This document shows, piece after piece, positions 1 to 8,180 of a DNA stretch of 64,000 nt. How positions within the stretch are numbered: position 1 is the stretch's first letter; the number at the start of each line of letters is the position of its first letter. This DNA comes from Herbaspirillum rhizosphaerae_A (GTDB lineage Bacteria; Pseudomonadota; Gammaproteobacteria; Burkholderiales; Burkholderiaceae_D), in the NCBI RefSeq assembly GCF_046025915.1, contig NZ_JAQQFR010000009.1:124001-188000 (forward strand). Direction: 5' to 3'. The position numbers were made by a program, and so were the translations under genes. The notes below the pieces were generated by a model. It had not been told where the DNA came from. It was given only the letters and a program-made list of their open reading frames with translations, and did no database searches.

Positions 1-3000
1 TAATGCTTACGTACGAAATTCTGATCGAGCGGCTCATCCAGTGCGATGACGGCATTGACGGCGTCGTCGATCAGATCGATCAGTTGCGGGAAGGCGTCGC
101 GGAAGAATCCGCTGATGCGCGTAGTGACGTCGATGCGCGGACGTTGCAGTTCTTGCAGCGATACCACTTCGATGCCGGAGACCTGGCGATTGCCCGGACG
201 CCACACCGGACGCACGCCGAGCAGGCACAGAATCTGCGCCACGTCGTCGCCGTGCGTGCGCATGGCGCTGGTGCCCCAGATGCTGATGGCGACGCTTTCC
301 GGATACGCGCCGGTTTCGCGCAGATGGCGCTCCAGCACTTCGCGTGCCAGTTGCTGGCCGACGCGCCATGCCGACTGCGAAGGCACGCTGCGCGGATCGA
401 CCGAATAGAAATTGCGGCCGGTCGGCAGGATATGCGCCATGCCGCGTGTCGGCGAGCCGCTTGGGCCGGCTGGCACATAGCCGCCTTCCAAGCCCAACAA
501 CAGATTGCCGATCTCGTCGCCAGCGCGATGCAGGTTGGGCAAGAGCTGGCGACAGGTGAAATCAAGGACGCGGTGCAAAGGTGCGAATTTATCAGCTGAG
601 TCCGTGGCCGGTTTTGCGATGGTAACTGGCGGCACCACGGCTAAAGGCTTGGCGCGCGCCTGCATCTTCATCTGCCCCAGCATGCTGCCGGGCTGGCGTA
701 CGGAGGCCGTTTGCATGCGCGGCTTGGCTATGCTCAGGTCGCCGAACATCGATTGCAGGATGCTGTCGATGGCATCGGCTTTGTAGCCGCAATCTTGCAG
801 CGTCTGCATCAAGCGCACGCACAAGGCATCGATGGCTTCGATGGCGTCGGCACGCGTGACGACAGCGCGATCGGCGATGCGCGCCAGAGCGCTGTCGACG
901 TTAAGACGCTGGCCTTTGTTCTCCAGCAACATGTCGAGCTTGAGCCCGAACAGGCGCGCCATTTCTTCCTGCAGCCCGGGGATGTCCTGGTTCGGCAGGC
1001 GCGTCAGCGAGACCAGCATGTCGGGCATCTGCGTCTCATCAGGCGCGCGGCCGAGAATATGCAGGCCGTCGCGGATCTGCGCCGCACCGAGTTCGCACAG
1101 GTAACCGTCGAGGTCTTCGATCAGATGCGCAACGTCGGAGCCGCCCATGCCGCTGAGCGCTTCAGGCAGTTCGCCATCGTGGCTGTGGTCGTGCGGATGA
1201 TCGTGATCATGGTGGTCATGATCGTGGTCGTGTCCATGCGCATGTCCGTGATGATGGTGATGGCCGTGTTCGTCATCGTGGTCGTGATCGTGATGGAGCA
1301 GCTTCATCTGCAGATCGCTGTCGAGATTGGTCTGTTTGACCAGCTCCCAGATCTGCTGCTGCAGCAGCGGCAACTTGGATGGATCCAGCACTTCGACCTG
1401 ATAGTACTCGTCCACCAGTTGCGTCAGCTGTGCCAGCGCGCCATAGCTGTCGGCGGTGGTCATCGGCGGTGTCAGGTGATCGACCACAACCGCATGCCCG
1501 CGACGTTTGGCCTGCGAGCCTTCGCCCGGATCGTTGATGATGAAGGGATAGAACAGCGGCATGTCGCCCAGCAGCGCATCGGGGAAGCAGTTCTCCGACA
1601 GGCCGACGCCCTTGCCCGGCAGCCATTCCAGCGTGCCGTGCTTGCCGACGTGGACGATGGCGTCCGCGCGCCACTCGTCGCTGAGCCAGCGATACAGGCC
1701 GTAGTAGTGATGCGTGGGCGGCAAGTCGGGCTGGTGATAAATCGCGTCCGGATCCATGCCGTAACCGCGCGGCGGTTGCAAGGCGACGAAGGCATTGCCC
1801 AACTCAACACCGGCAAACGCCAGTTGGTTATCGTGGACGTAAGCTACGCCGGGCGCGGCGCCCCATTGCGCTTCTATTTTCTGCTGCAGCACTTCGGGCA
1901 GTTCCGCGAACCATTCGGCGTAACGCTCCGCCGACACGCGACCGACGGCGTGCTGCAACTGCTCGCTGGTCAGATAGGTGTTGTCGTAGGAGCAGCGATC
2001 AACCAGCGTGTGGATCAGCGCACTGCCGCTCTCGGGCAGATTGCCGATGGCGTAACCGGCGTCGCGCATCGACTCCAGGATGCGCATCAGCGAGGCTGGA
2101 GCATCGAGACCGACGGCGTTACCGATCTGCGAGGCCTTGCTGTTGGAGTTGGTGAAAATGAAAGCGATACGTTTGTCGGCGTTGGTCAGTGCGCGCAGAC
2201 GCGCAAAACGCGCTGCCAGCCCAGCGATGCGTTCGACACGGTCGGCCACCGGATGAAACTCCACCACGTCGCCGGACAATCCCGCCGCCTGCGCCTTGAA
2301 CGACAGCGGCACACTAATGATGCGGCCGTCGAACTCGGGCAGCACCACGTTCATGGCGGCGTCGAGCGGGTTCATGCCGCGTGTGGAGATTTCCCACTGG
2401 TCCTGCGTCATGCCGCTGGTCATGGCTTGCAGCACGGGGACGTTGAGTTTTTCCAATACCGACACCGACCAGCCGGCAGGTGTCGGGCCGCCCGGCGTGA
2501 TCTCACCCATGGCGAAGGATGTGGTGTTGATCAGGACATCGACGTGCGCGCCCTCTTCGTCCGCAAAATAACTTAGCGCAGCCGGGAGATCGGAATCTGC
2601 CGCCGAGGTGCGCAGCGACGCCGTGAAGATCGGCAGCACATCCATGCCGCGCTGCTCCAACGCCGTCACCAATGCGTCGACGAAGCGTGTGTTGCCGCTC
2701 ATCCAGTGGGCGCGATAGAAGATAATGCCGACTGCCGGCTTGCGGCGTCCTGCGACGTCGATGCGCAATCTGAGCCAGTCTGCAATCACGGCATCCTGCT
2801 CCAGATCCGGATGGTAAATGCCGTGATCGGGCAAGGCCACTGCCGGATCGTAAGCAAAGCCGGTCAGCAGCAGGCGGTCTGATACGAAACGTAAAAACTG
2901 CGCCAGATTGACGCTGCCTCCACCATGAAAATACGCCAGCGCCTCGCGCAGCACATCGGCCGGTACGGTCGAGACCGCCGCCAATTCCGCATCCGGCTCG

Positions 3001-3317
3001 CCGGCACCGCTCAAGGCGATCAGATGGCGTCCCTGGCGTTGCGCATGGCGCAGCAGTTCCGCAAAACCGGCGACGCTGCCGAGACGACCGAGGATGCGCA
3101 GCACGATGATGTCGGCGTCCGCCAGCTCGTTCTGTAACAGCTCACTCATGCGTGTTTCGTTTTCCACGCCTTGCAGGTTGATGCCTATCGTTGCCGGAAA
3201 ATCCTCCGGCAATTGGGTCAACGCGTGATTCAGAATGGCAAGGTCGGTGGACGCATGCGTCAGCACGGCAATACGTGCCGAGGGTGCAGCGACGGGCTGT
3301 GTAGCGCTGTCAGACAT
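1..3317 (-). CDS. cobN: Cobaltochelatase subunit CobN (C-terminus beyond window)
   Basis: Large subunit of the ATP-dependent cobalt chelatase of aerobic cobalamin synthesis, which inserts cobalt into hydrogenobyrinate a,c-diamide. The frame is open from the ATG at 3317 through the left edge (about 1105 codons); family members usually have 1250-1400 residues, so the C-terminal part is missing. The last visible residues read EPLDQNFVRKH, typical of the chelatase core. Residues about 675-714 form a striking insert with 22 histidines mixed with Asp and Gly. The start overlaps the end of the upstream ferredoxin gene by 8 nt, which suggests translational coupling. Cytoplasmic. It belongs to the riboswitch-led cbtB-cbtA-ferredoxin-cobN group. 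The long plus-strand frame over this region is a shadow. Confidence 0.95.
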   Translation of the reverse strand, partial: MSDSATQPVAAPSARIAVLTHASTDLAILNHALTQLPEDFPATIGINLQGVENETRMSELLQNELADADIIVLRILGRLGSVAGFAELLRHAQRQGRHLIALSGAGEPDAELAAVSTVPADVLREALAYFHGGGSVNLAQFLRFVSDRLLLTGFAYDPAVALPDHGIYHPDLEQDAVIADWLRLRIDVAGRRKPAVGIIFYRAHWMSGNTRFVDALVTALEQRGMDVLPIFTASLRTSAADSDLPAALSYFADEEGAHVDVLINTTSFAMGEITPGGPTPAGWSVSVLEKLNVPVLQAMTSGMTQDQWEISTRGMNPLDAAMNVVLPEFDGRIISVPLSFKAQAAGLSGDVVEFHPVADRVERIAGLAARFARLRALTNADKRIAFIFTNSNSKASQIGNAVGLDAPASLMRILESMRDAGYAIGNLPESGSALIHTLVDRCSYDNTYLTSEQLQHAVGRVSAERYAEWFAELPEVLQQKIEAQWGAAPGVAYVHDNQLAFAGVELGNAFVALQPPRGYGMDPDAIYHQPDLPPTHHYYGLYRWLSDEWRADAIVHVGKHGTLEWLPGKGVGLSENCFPDALLGDMPLFYPFIINDPGEGSQAKRRGHAVVVDHLTPPMTTADSYGALAQLTQLVDEYYQVEVLDPSKLPLLQQQIWELVKQTNLDSDLQMKLLHHDHDHDDEHGHHHHHGHAHGHDHDHDHHDHDHPHDHSHDGELPEALSGMGGSDVAHLIEDLDGYLCELGAAQIRDGLHILGRAPDETQMPDMLVSLTRLPNQDIPGLQEEMARLFGLKLDMLLENKGQRLNVDSALARIADRAVVTRADAIEAIDALCVRLMQTLQDCGYKADAIDSILQSMFGDLSIAKPRMQTASVRQPGSMLGQMKMQARAKPLAVVPPVTIAKPATDSADKFAPLHRVLDFTCRQLLPNLHRAGDEIGNLLLGLEGGYVPAGPSGSPTRGMAHILPTGRNFYSVDPRSVPSQSAWRVGQQLAREVLERHLRETGAYPESVAISIWGTSAMRTHGDDVAQILCLLGVRPVWRPGNRQVSGIEVVSLQELQRPRIDVTTRISGFFRDAFPQLIDLIDDAVNAVIALDEPLDQNFVRKH
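1177..1295 (-). other. Histidine/aspartate-rich insert inside CobN
   Basis: On the minus strand this stretch encodes about 40 residues, 22 of them histidine, including a run of five His and repeated HDHDHD units, flanked by ordinary CobN sequence (MKLL before, ELPEALSGMGG after). The low-complexity cat/gat/cac DNA is visible on the plus strand as repeated atg/gtg. A metal-binding or cobalt-storage role is inferred from composition alone. Confidence 0.9.
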
Positions 3318-3648
3318 TTTCTGGTTCCTCGGGATTGACGTCGCCGCTGCCGAGACGGTGAAAAATCAGGTCAGTGACTTCCTGCCCTCCTTCGAGATGC
3401 TCGACCACCACGCGCTCAATCGCCGCGGCATCTTCGCAGCGGTACCACACGCCTTCCGGGTACACCACCACGACCGGCGCCTGTGCCTTGCAGGCCACCA
3501 TGCAATGCGTGCGCGTGCGCTTGACGCGCAGCTCGGGACGCGCATCGATCTGTTCGCCGAGGACGGCGAACATGGCCTCGGCCAGCACACCGTTTTCGGT
3601 GCAGCGCGGGCCGGTGCACATCAGGACGTGCCGGTGGTGGGTTCTCAT
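3310..3648 (-). CDS. Thioredoxin-like [2Fe-2S] ferredoxin of the cobalt operon
   Basis: Predicted small soluble electron carrier (112 aa). The cysteine pattern MCTGPRC (C11, C16) followed by THCMVAC (C-x3-C near residue 50) is the ligand pattern of thioredoxin-fold [2Fe-2S] ferredoxins, often named (2Fe-2S) ferredoxin or CbiW-like in cobalamin loci. Its stop codon overlaps the cobN ATG by 8 nt. A strong hairpin lies between it and cbtA upstream. The electron acceptor is not evident; a role in cobalt or corrin-ring reduction is inferred only from the neighbours. No obvious strong ribosome binding site precedes the ATG. Confidence 0.85.
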   Translation of the reverse strand: MRTHHRHVLMCTGPRCTENGVLAEAMFAVLGEQIDARPELRVKRTRTHCMVACKAQAPVVVVYPEGVWYRCEDAAAIERVVVEHLEGGQEVTDLIFHRLGSGDVNPEEPENV

Positions 3649-3666
3649 GTGTTCAGTTCTTTAATG

Positions 3667-3712
3667 GCACAAATGCCGATCCGACCTGTTACGGTCGGAT
3701 CGGCATTTGTGC
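3667..3712 (-). repeat. Perfect 20-bp inverted repeat between cbtA and the ferredoxin gene
   Basis: Arms at 3667-3686 and 3693-3712 are exact reverse complements (gcacaaatgccgatccgacc) around a 6-nt loop. No clear T-run follows on either strand, so this is not a textbook intrinsic terminator. It could act as an attenuator, RNA processing site or mRNA 3'-end stabiliser separating cbtBA from ferredoxin-cobN. Confidence 0.85.
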
Positions 3713-3727
3713 TTAGCGTTAAAAGCT

Positions 3728-4474
3728 TTAGGCGAATTTCTTGTAAAAGTATCCAATCAGTCCGCCCAGCATCAGCCAGAACAAACCGTTGGCCAAAGCC
3801 GTTGCGTGGATGAAGGCCTGTGCCAACTCTTCCGGCGCGGCACTGCCATGCACGGCCGGATGCGGCGCGCCGATGATATGCGGCACGATGAGCAAGACCG
3901 CGCCCAGCAACTTCAGCGCCCAGTGACGCGCATACACGCCAAGACCCAGGCCGGCGGCAGTCATGCCTGCCGTCATTACCCACCAGAGCTGGCGCGCATG
4001 CAAAGGCGCCGCCATGGTGCCCGGCACTTCAGGCGGCAGGCCCAGCGACGGCGCGACGAAGAACACCAGATAGCCGGCGACACCCCACAGCAAACCGGAA
4101 CGCCAGGTCACTTGCTTGCCGCTGATGACGATTGCGGCAGCAAGAAACAGTCCGAAACCAATTGCCATGCTGATGTTGGCCAGCACCGTGTAGGCTGTGC
4201 GCTCGAAACCATTGGCGGGCTCCCATTCGTCAGCGCCATGGTCGTGCTCGTGCGCTTCTGCAGGCGCCCCGGCGGCAGGTGTTGCCGCGGACGCATGTTC
4301 ATGTTCGTGCGCCTCTTCATGCGCTTTAACAGCGGCAGCGTCTTCGTAGACCTCCGCCTGGAGGATGATTTTGGAGACCTGCAACTGCTGCACGCCAGTC
4401 AGCAAGATACCGGCGCAAGCGCCAGCCAACAGGACGGTGGAGGCGATCCGCCGCAATACTGCGAGATTCATCAT
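3728..4474 (-). CDS. cbtA: Cobalt transporter subunit CbtA
   Basis: Predicted cobalt transporter membrane subunit (248 aa). Several hydrophobic segments are visible: about residues 10-28, 97-115, 124-142, 165-183, 187-202 and 225-245. A His/Glu-rich loop at about residues 51-81 (HEEAHEHEHA, then EAHEHDHGAD) is a likely metal-collecting segment. CbtA and CbtB families are found together next to B12 genes and under B12 riboswitches, as here. Inner membrane. The start is MM; either ATG (4474 or 4471) could be used, and the ribosome binding site is weak. CbtB lies 25 nt upstream. Confidence 0.92.
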   Translation of the reverse strand: MMNLAVLRRIASTVLLAGACAGILLTGVQQLQVSKIILQAEVYEDAAAVKAHEEAHEHEHASAATPAAGAPAEAHEHDHGADEWEPANGFERTAYTVLANISMAIGFGLFLAAAIVISGKQVTWRSGLLWGVAGYLVFFVAPSLGLPPEVPGTMAAPLHARQLWWVMTAGMTAAGLGLGVYARHWALKLLGAVLLIVPHIIGAPHPAVHGSAAPEELAQAFIHATALANGLFWLMLGGLIGYFYKKFA

Positions 4475-4499
4475 TCAATTGTTCCGCTGAATAGTATTC

Positions 4500-4709
4500 T
4501 TAGTGGCAAGGAAAGCCTGCCGAATGGCGGCCGTCATGCGCGGCGTTGTGGAGTTCCACCGCAGAAGCAAAGCCGGCGGCGTAGATCAGGCCTGCGCCGA
4601 GCACTACAGCGGCAATGCCCGGCAAAATGCGGTCGCGCCACATGCTGGAACCAGTGGTGGAATCGATGGTGCTGGTGTCGTTGGCAGATGCGCCGGTGGT
4701 GAGATCCAT
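4500..4709 (-). CDS. cbtB: Cobalt transporter subunit CbtB
   Basis: Small membrane protein (69 aa) with one transmembrane helix (about residues 28-50, ILPGIAAVVLGAGLIYAAGF) and a short histidine-containing tail (HNAAHDGRHSAGFPCH), the hallmark of CbtB, the partner of CbtA in cobalt uptake. The ATG at 4709 was chosen because it gives the family's usual length and follows CGAAGGAAG, a good ribosome binding site. A longer in-frame extension to 4883 exists but runs into the riboswitch leader and is not needed. First gene after the cobalamin riboswitch. Confidence 0.92.
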   Translation of the reverse strand: MDLTTGASANDTSTIDSTTGSSMWRDRILPGIAAVVLGAGLIYAAGFASAVELHNAAHDGRHSAGFPCH

Positions 4710-4894
4710 ATGTCTTCCTTCGAATAAGCGTTGGAGCCAAACCGGACATGTCGCTGACAAGACTGCCGCAGCACATATAACGGAAATAACGGAAACGTCA
4801 CGAAGGAAAATGAGGAAACAACGCGGGTGCAGAAACATCATGCAATCCGGGAAGCAGTCCGTCGATCGCCCTCCGCGATGCAAAACAAGTCGTT

Positions 4895-5100
4895 ACCAAG
4901 GGCCGGTCTCCGGGCTTGCGAAGGGTTCGCGGTGAGAATGATCTGACCGGAACCGGAATCTGCGCCTTCCCATGCCGTGTCAATAAGACACCTACACAGT
5001 GGCTGAATGCAGATTCGCTGATTCGCTTACCGTTGCGGGGGCAGCGCCGGAATGGTTTCCAGAGAGATCATCTGGATTAACGCACCGGCTTCCCGATTAA
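4895..5100 (-). promoter_or_regulatory. Cobalamin (B12) riboswitch
   Basis: Read on the minus strand, the leader holds the conserved blocks in order: GGGAAgCCGGTG, then GCTGCCCCCGCAACGGTAA, GCCACTG, GGGAAGGCG, and at the 3' side the B12 box AAGCCCGGAGACCGGCC (4901-4917). These are the defining elements of adenosylcobalamin riboswitches. It lies about 190 nt upstream of cbtB, so cobalt uptake and probably the downstream ferredoxin and cobN are expected to be reduced when cobalamin is plentiful. Confidence 0.95.
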
Positions 5101-5346
5101 ATCCAGCGCAAGAAATACGCAGGATACCCAAGGCAATGCTACCCCGCGAGTATAGGTGGGTGGAGGGATTCTGGCAACTGCAAGAGGCTTTGAAACGGTG
5201 CTTAAACCAGTCGGCAACCAGCTGGGAATCGGCATCAAACCGGACTTCGGCGACGGGATGCGCACGACCCGCGACGGGGTCAATGCGCAGTCCTTGCGTA
5301 TTCCATAGCAGTCAAATAGCGAAAAGCTATGGATTTAGCGCGGCGA

Positions 5347-5784
5347 TTAGTTGGAGTTGGGACCTTTTGCGACCTTTTTAGGCGGCTCCGGCGTCAGATT
5401 GATCGGATCGCTGGCCGGAAAAGTGTCTTCCAACGCATCGTCGAGATCACGGTCGCGCTTGAGCTTTTTGGCGTCTTTGACACTGTCCGTCTGCTTTTCA
5501 AGCTCGCGCTCGTCGGCAGCAACAATATCTTCGCCACTTTCATTGTCACTCGCCACCTGCTCAACCGACTCGGGTGTTTCTGGTGCGCGGTCACGGCTGC
5601 CGCGCTCAATCGAAGCGCGCTCACCGGTGCCGGCGGAGTCGCTGTCGGCTTCAGTGGCGATATTGGTCATGTCGCTGCCGCTGTCCGATGTGTCGCTGGG
5701 GCCTAGTGCGTGGTTGTCGTGACCTTTGTTGAGCTGACGATCCGAGATCGGCAAGACATCAAGATCGAGTGTGCTGGTAGCCAT
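5347..5784 (-). CDS. Hypothetical acidic disordered protein with LEDTFPASDP motif
   Basis: Function not recognised. The 145-residue protein is highly polar, rich in Asp, Glu, Ser and Thr, with no signal peptide or membrane segment and probably no fixed fold in its first 100 residues. Near the C-terminus it has ALEDTFPASDPINLTPEP, a short motif I know from many small uncharacterised proteobacterial proteins. The start at 5784 is supported by a good ribosome binding site (cgaggagtaatc before ATG). It lies just upstream of two tiny proline-rich genes in the same orientation and may be part of a stress-induced group. Confidence 0.7.
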   Translation of the reverse strand: MATSTLDLDVLPISDRQLNKGHDNHALGPSDTSDSGSDMTNIATEADSDSAGTGERASIERGSRDRAPETPESVEQVASDNESGEDIVAADERELEKQTDSVKDAKKLKRDRDLDDALEDTFPASDPINLTPEPPKKVAKGPNSN

Positions 5785-5823
5785 GATTACTCCTCGTTAA
5801 ATCGGACAGAACAAGTTCCAAAA

Positions 5824-5985
5824 TCAAAGATCGGTCATTTTCAACGGCGGCTCTGCAGGATCCGTATCCGGAATACCCGGCTCGGTCGGATTGAGCGGCG
5901 GATCCTGTACCGGGTTGTACTCATCCGGCGGGACGTCCGTTGGCGGTGGTGGCGCGGTCGGTGGAATCTCTTGCGGTGTATGCAT
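5824..5985 (-). CDS. Micro-protein, proline-rich, 53 aa
   Basis: Unrecognised small gene. It encodes 53 residues beginning MHTPQEIPPTAPPPPTDVPP and ending PPLKMTDL; about a third of the residues are proline. A strong ribosome binding site (gaggag) sits 7 nt before the ATG and overlaps the stop region of the upstream 30-aa gene. Its start is clearly related to that neighbour (MHxPQxIPP), pointing to a duplication. No signal or membrane segment; probably extended and disordered. Support comes from the ribosome binding site, the paired arrangement and the shared start, not from any known family. Confidence 0.6.
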   Translation of the reverse strand: MHTPQEIPPTAPPPPTDVPPDEYNPVQDPPLNPTEPGIPDTDPAEPPLKMTDL

Positions 5986-5997
5986 GCGTGCAGCTCC

Positions 5998-6090
5998 TCA
6001 CAGCGGATTCTGGTGGGGAATTGGATCCTGCTGCGGCGTCGGATCGAGAGGCGGCACTTCAACCGGCGGAATATCTTGTGGCTTGTGCAT
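5998..6090 (-). CDS. Micro-protein, proline-rich, 30 aa
   Basis: Unrecognised very small gene encoding MHKPQDIPPVEVPPLDPTPQ and ten more residues, then a stop. The ATG follows agaaaggacatcac, a good ribosome binding site at normal spacing. It shares the MHxPQxIPP start and P/D/Q composition with the 53-aa gene 12 nt downstream, so the two are probably a duplicated pair read as one unit. Confidence 0.5.
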   Translation of the reverse strand: MHKPQDIPPVEVPPLDPTPQQDPIPHQNPL

Positions 6091-6228
6091 GTGATGTCCT
6101 TTCTGATGCAGAGATGCAAAGAAGCGCGCGCAACGCCGACGAAACCGTCGACGGGCGGCGACACAACATCAGGCTACGCGCTCAGACGCACGCTGCGTAT
6201 AGGACAAACACTTTTTCGGACTTCATCA

Positions 6229-6268
6229 ACTCTTACGCCGTGCTGCCGGGTCAATCCGGCGCAAGAGT
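6229..6268 (-). terminator. Hairpin downstream of the chemoreceptor gene
   Basis: Arms 6229-6240 and 6257-6268 pair over 12 positions with one mismatch (actcttacgccg / cggcgcaagagt), about 25 nt past the stop of the minus-strand chemoreceptor gene. No T-run follows, so a terminator role is only moderately supported. Confidence 0.4.
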
Positions 6269-6292
6269 GACAAGATGTACAGATGAGTTGGA

Positions 6293-7963
6293 TCAGGCAA
6301 GAGCGGCCGCTATCATCGGCGTGTCACGGCGAGGCAGAGCCGATACGGTACTGGCTGTCGGCAAAGCATTCAGTTCGGTTTGCACTTCCGTCAAATTTTC
6401 ATGCAGATCGGCTGGCTCCTCACCGACGCGGAAGGCGCTCACGGCATTCCACAGCTTGTGCGCCTGCTCCTGCATGTCGGCTGTCGCCACTGCGGCCTGC
6501 GCCACCAGCGTCGCGTTGGTGCGCGTGACAGCGTCGATTTGCGTGATGGCCTGATTGAGGTCCGCGATGCCGTGACTCTGTGCGTCGCTGGCAGCGGCGA
6601 TTTCATCCATGATGCCGACCACGTGCTCAACCGAGTCGACGATCTCGCGCATGGTTTGGCCGGCGTCGTCAACCTGGCGGCTGCCGGCGTCAATACGTTC
6701 CACAGAGTCGCCGATGAGTACCTTGATTTCCTTGGCGGCGGCAGCGCTGCGCATGGCCAAATGGCGCACCTCTGTTGCCACCACGGCAAAGCCGCGACCT
6801 GTCTCACCCGCCCTCGCCGCTTCCACTGCGGCATTCAGCGCCAGGATATTGGTCTGGAAGGCAATGCCGTCGATGACCGAAATGATGTCTACCACCTTGC
6901 GCGAACTGTCCTTGATCGCCGTCATGGTGCCGACCACGGACGACACGATGTCACCACCGCGCGAAGCCACGCCGGCAGCCGATTGCGCAAGACGATTGGC
7001 TTCGCCGATTTGCAGTGCATTGCGACTGACGATGCCGGTCAGCTCCGCCATGGCGCCGGCGGTCTGCTGCAACGAACCGGCCTGCGCTTCGGTGCGTGCC
7101 GCCAGATCGGTATTGCCGGCAGCGTTTTGCCGCGACACACGGAAGATGCTTTGCGTGCCATTGCGCACCTCGCTGACGGTCTGCAGCAAGCTTTGATTCA
7201 TGCGCCCCAACGCAGCAAGCAACTGCCCGGTTTCGTCTTTACCGCCTTCGGCGATATGGGCAGTGAGATCGCCCGCTGCGACGCGGCTGGCAAGATCCAC
7301 CGCATCATTCAGCGGACGCGTGATGCTGCGGTTGAGACGCCACGCCACCAGTATCGCCAATAGCATGGCTACGCCGCAAATCACGATAGTCGCCATGGTG
7401 GTTTGCCTGCCGCTGGCAGCGAAGTCATCCAGATCACTCTGGATCTGGCTCTGCTCCAGCTTGACCAATTTGTCGATGGCTTCCAGCCACTGATTTTGCA
7501 GCGGCGCGACTTCGGCATTGAGTAACTTGGTCGCTTGCCCAGCGTTGAAGCCGGCGACGAACTCCTCTGCCTGTTTGATGAACGGTTCGCTGCGACGATC
7601 AAGACCATCCATGTCGTTGATGATGGCCTGTTCTTCTGCACTCACGCCGCTGTTGAGCAAGGCGGCCTGATTGATGCGATAGGCTTTACGCTCCACACCA
7701 ATGCGCGCCATCTCCTTTTGCATGGCATTGAGATCAGTCAGCGTCGCCACGTTGCGCGCCGCCTGGCCCTGACGGAACAGACTCTGGCGCATCAGTGCCG
7801 CAATTTCGGATTTGCCGTTGGTATGACTGAGCGCGGCCGCCAACTGCTGCTGAGCACGATGCGCCGAAAAGCCTGCCAACGCGGTCACCGCCGCCATCAA
7901 TACCAATATGACGCCAAAGCACAGCGACAAGCGCTGCCCGATCCGAAGGCGGGAAAAAGTCAT
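6293..7963 (-). CDS. Methyl-accepting chemotaxis protein
   Basis: Chemoreceptor (556 aa) that passes ligand signals to CheA/CheW. Transmembrane helix 1 is at about residues 12-32, a mostly helical periplasmic domain spans 33-185, helix 2 is near 188-207, HAMP follows to about 262, and the signalling domain ends near 530. The hairpin tip is at about 365-395 (AFQTNILALNAAVEAARAGE). No C-terminal CheR-tethering pentapeptide is visible, so adaptation may need other receptors. The ATG at 7963 was chosen over an upstream in-frame start because acaggagacttc gives a good ribosome binding site. Single gene; ligand unknown. Confidence 0.93.
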   Translation of the reverse strand: MTFSRLRIGQRLSLCFGVILVLMAAVTALAGFSAHRAQQQLAAALSHTNGKSEIAALMRQSLFRQGQAARNVATLTDLNAMQKEMARIGVERKAYRINQAALLNSGVSAEEQAIINDMDGLDRRSEPFIKQAEEFVAGFNAGQATKLLNAEVAPLQNQWLEAIDKLVKLEQSQIQSDLDDFAASGRQTTMATIVICGVAMLLAILVAWRLNRSITRPLNDAVDLASRVAAGDLTAHIAEGGKDETGQLLAALGRMNQSLLQTVSEVRNGTQSIFRVSRQNAAGNTDLAARTEAQAGSLQQTAGAMAELTGIVSRNALQIGEANRLAQSAAGVASRGGDIVSSVVGTMTAIKDSSRKVVDIISVIDGIAFQTNILALNAAVEAARAGETGRGFAVVATEVRHLAMRSAAAAKEIKVLIGDSVERIDAGSRQVDDAGQTMREIVDSVEHVVGIMDEIAAASDAQSHGIADLNQAITQIDAVTRTNATLVAQAAVATADMQEQAHKLWNAVSAFRVGEEPADLHENLTEVQTELNALPTASTVSALPRRDTPMIAAALA

Positions 7964-8180
7964 GAAGTCTCCTGTTTTGTGCAGAATCGCCAATTGCATG
8001 GAATTGCACCAAAGACAATTCAGCGAGCCTGATTTTATGTAGTTTTACTATATTTTTTGATTATTCTGGCACAGAGATGGATTTGCTTCTAGCTTTTTAA
8101 GACGAAGATGTCGATTTTTATTGGATCAGCCGCTGATGCGAAGTAAAAAATGTCGATGTAGTAAATGTAGTTTTATTACT

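Noticed and set aside
1177..1295. Tandem-repeat or CRISPR-like look of the cat/gat-rich tract
   Set aside because: Explained by histidine and aspartate codons inside cobN; no spacers or regular repeat unit.
711..2576. 621-codon plus-strand frame
   Set aside because: Lies antisense to cobN in a matching codon phase; its protein is His/Val/Gln-rich without any family motif, while the minus strand shows clear CobN sequence.
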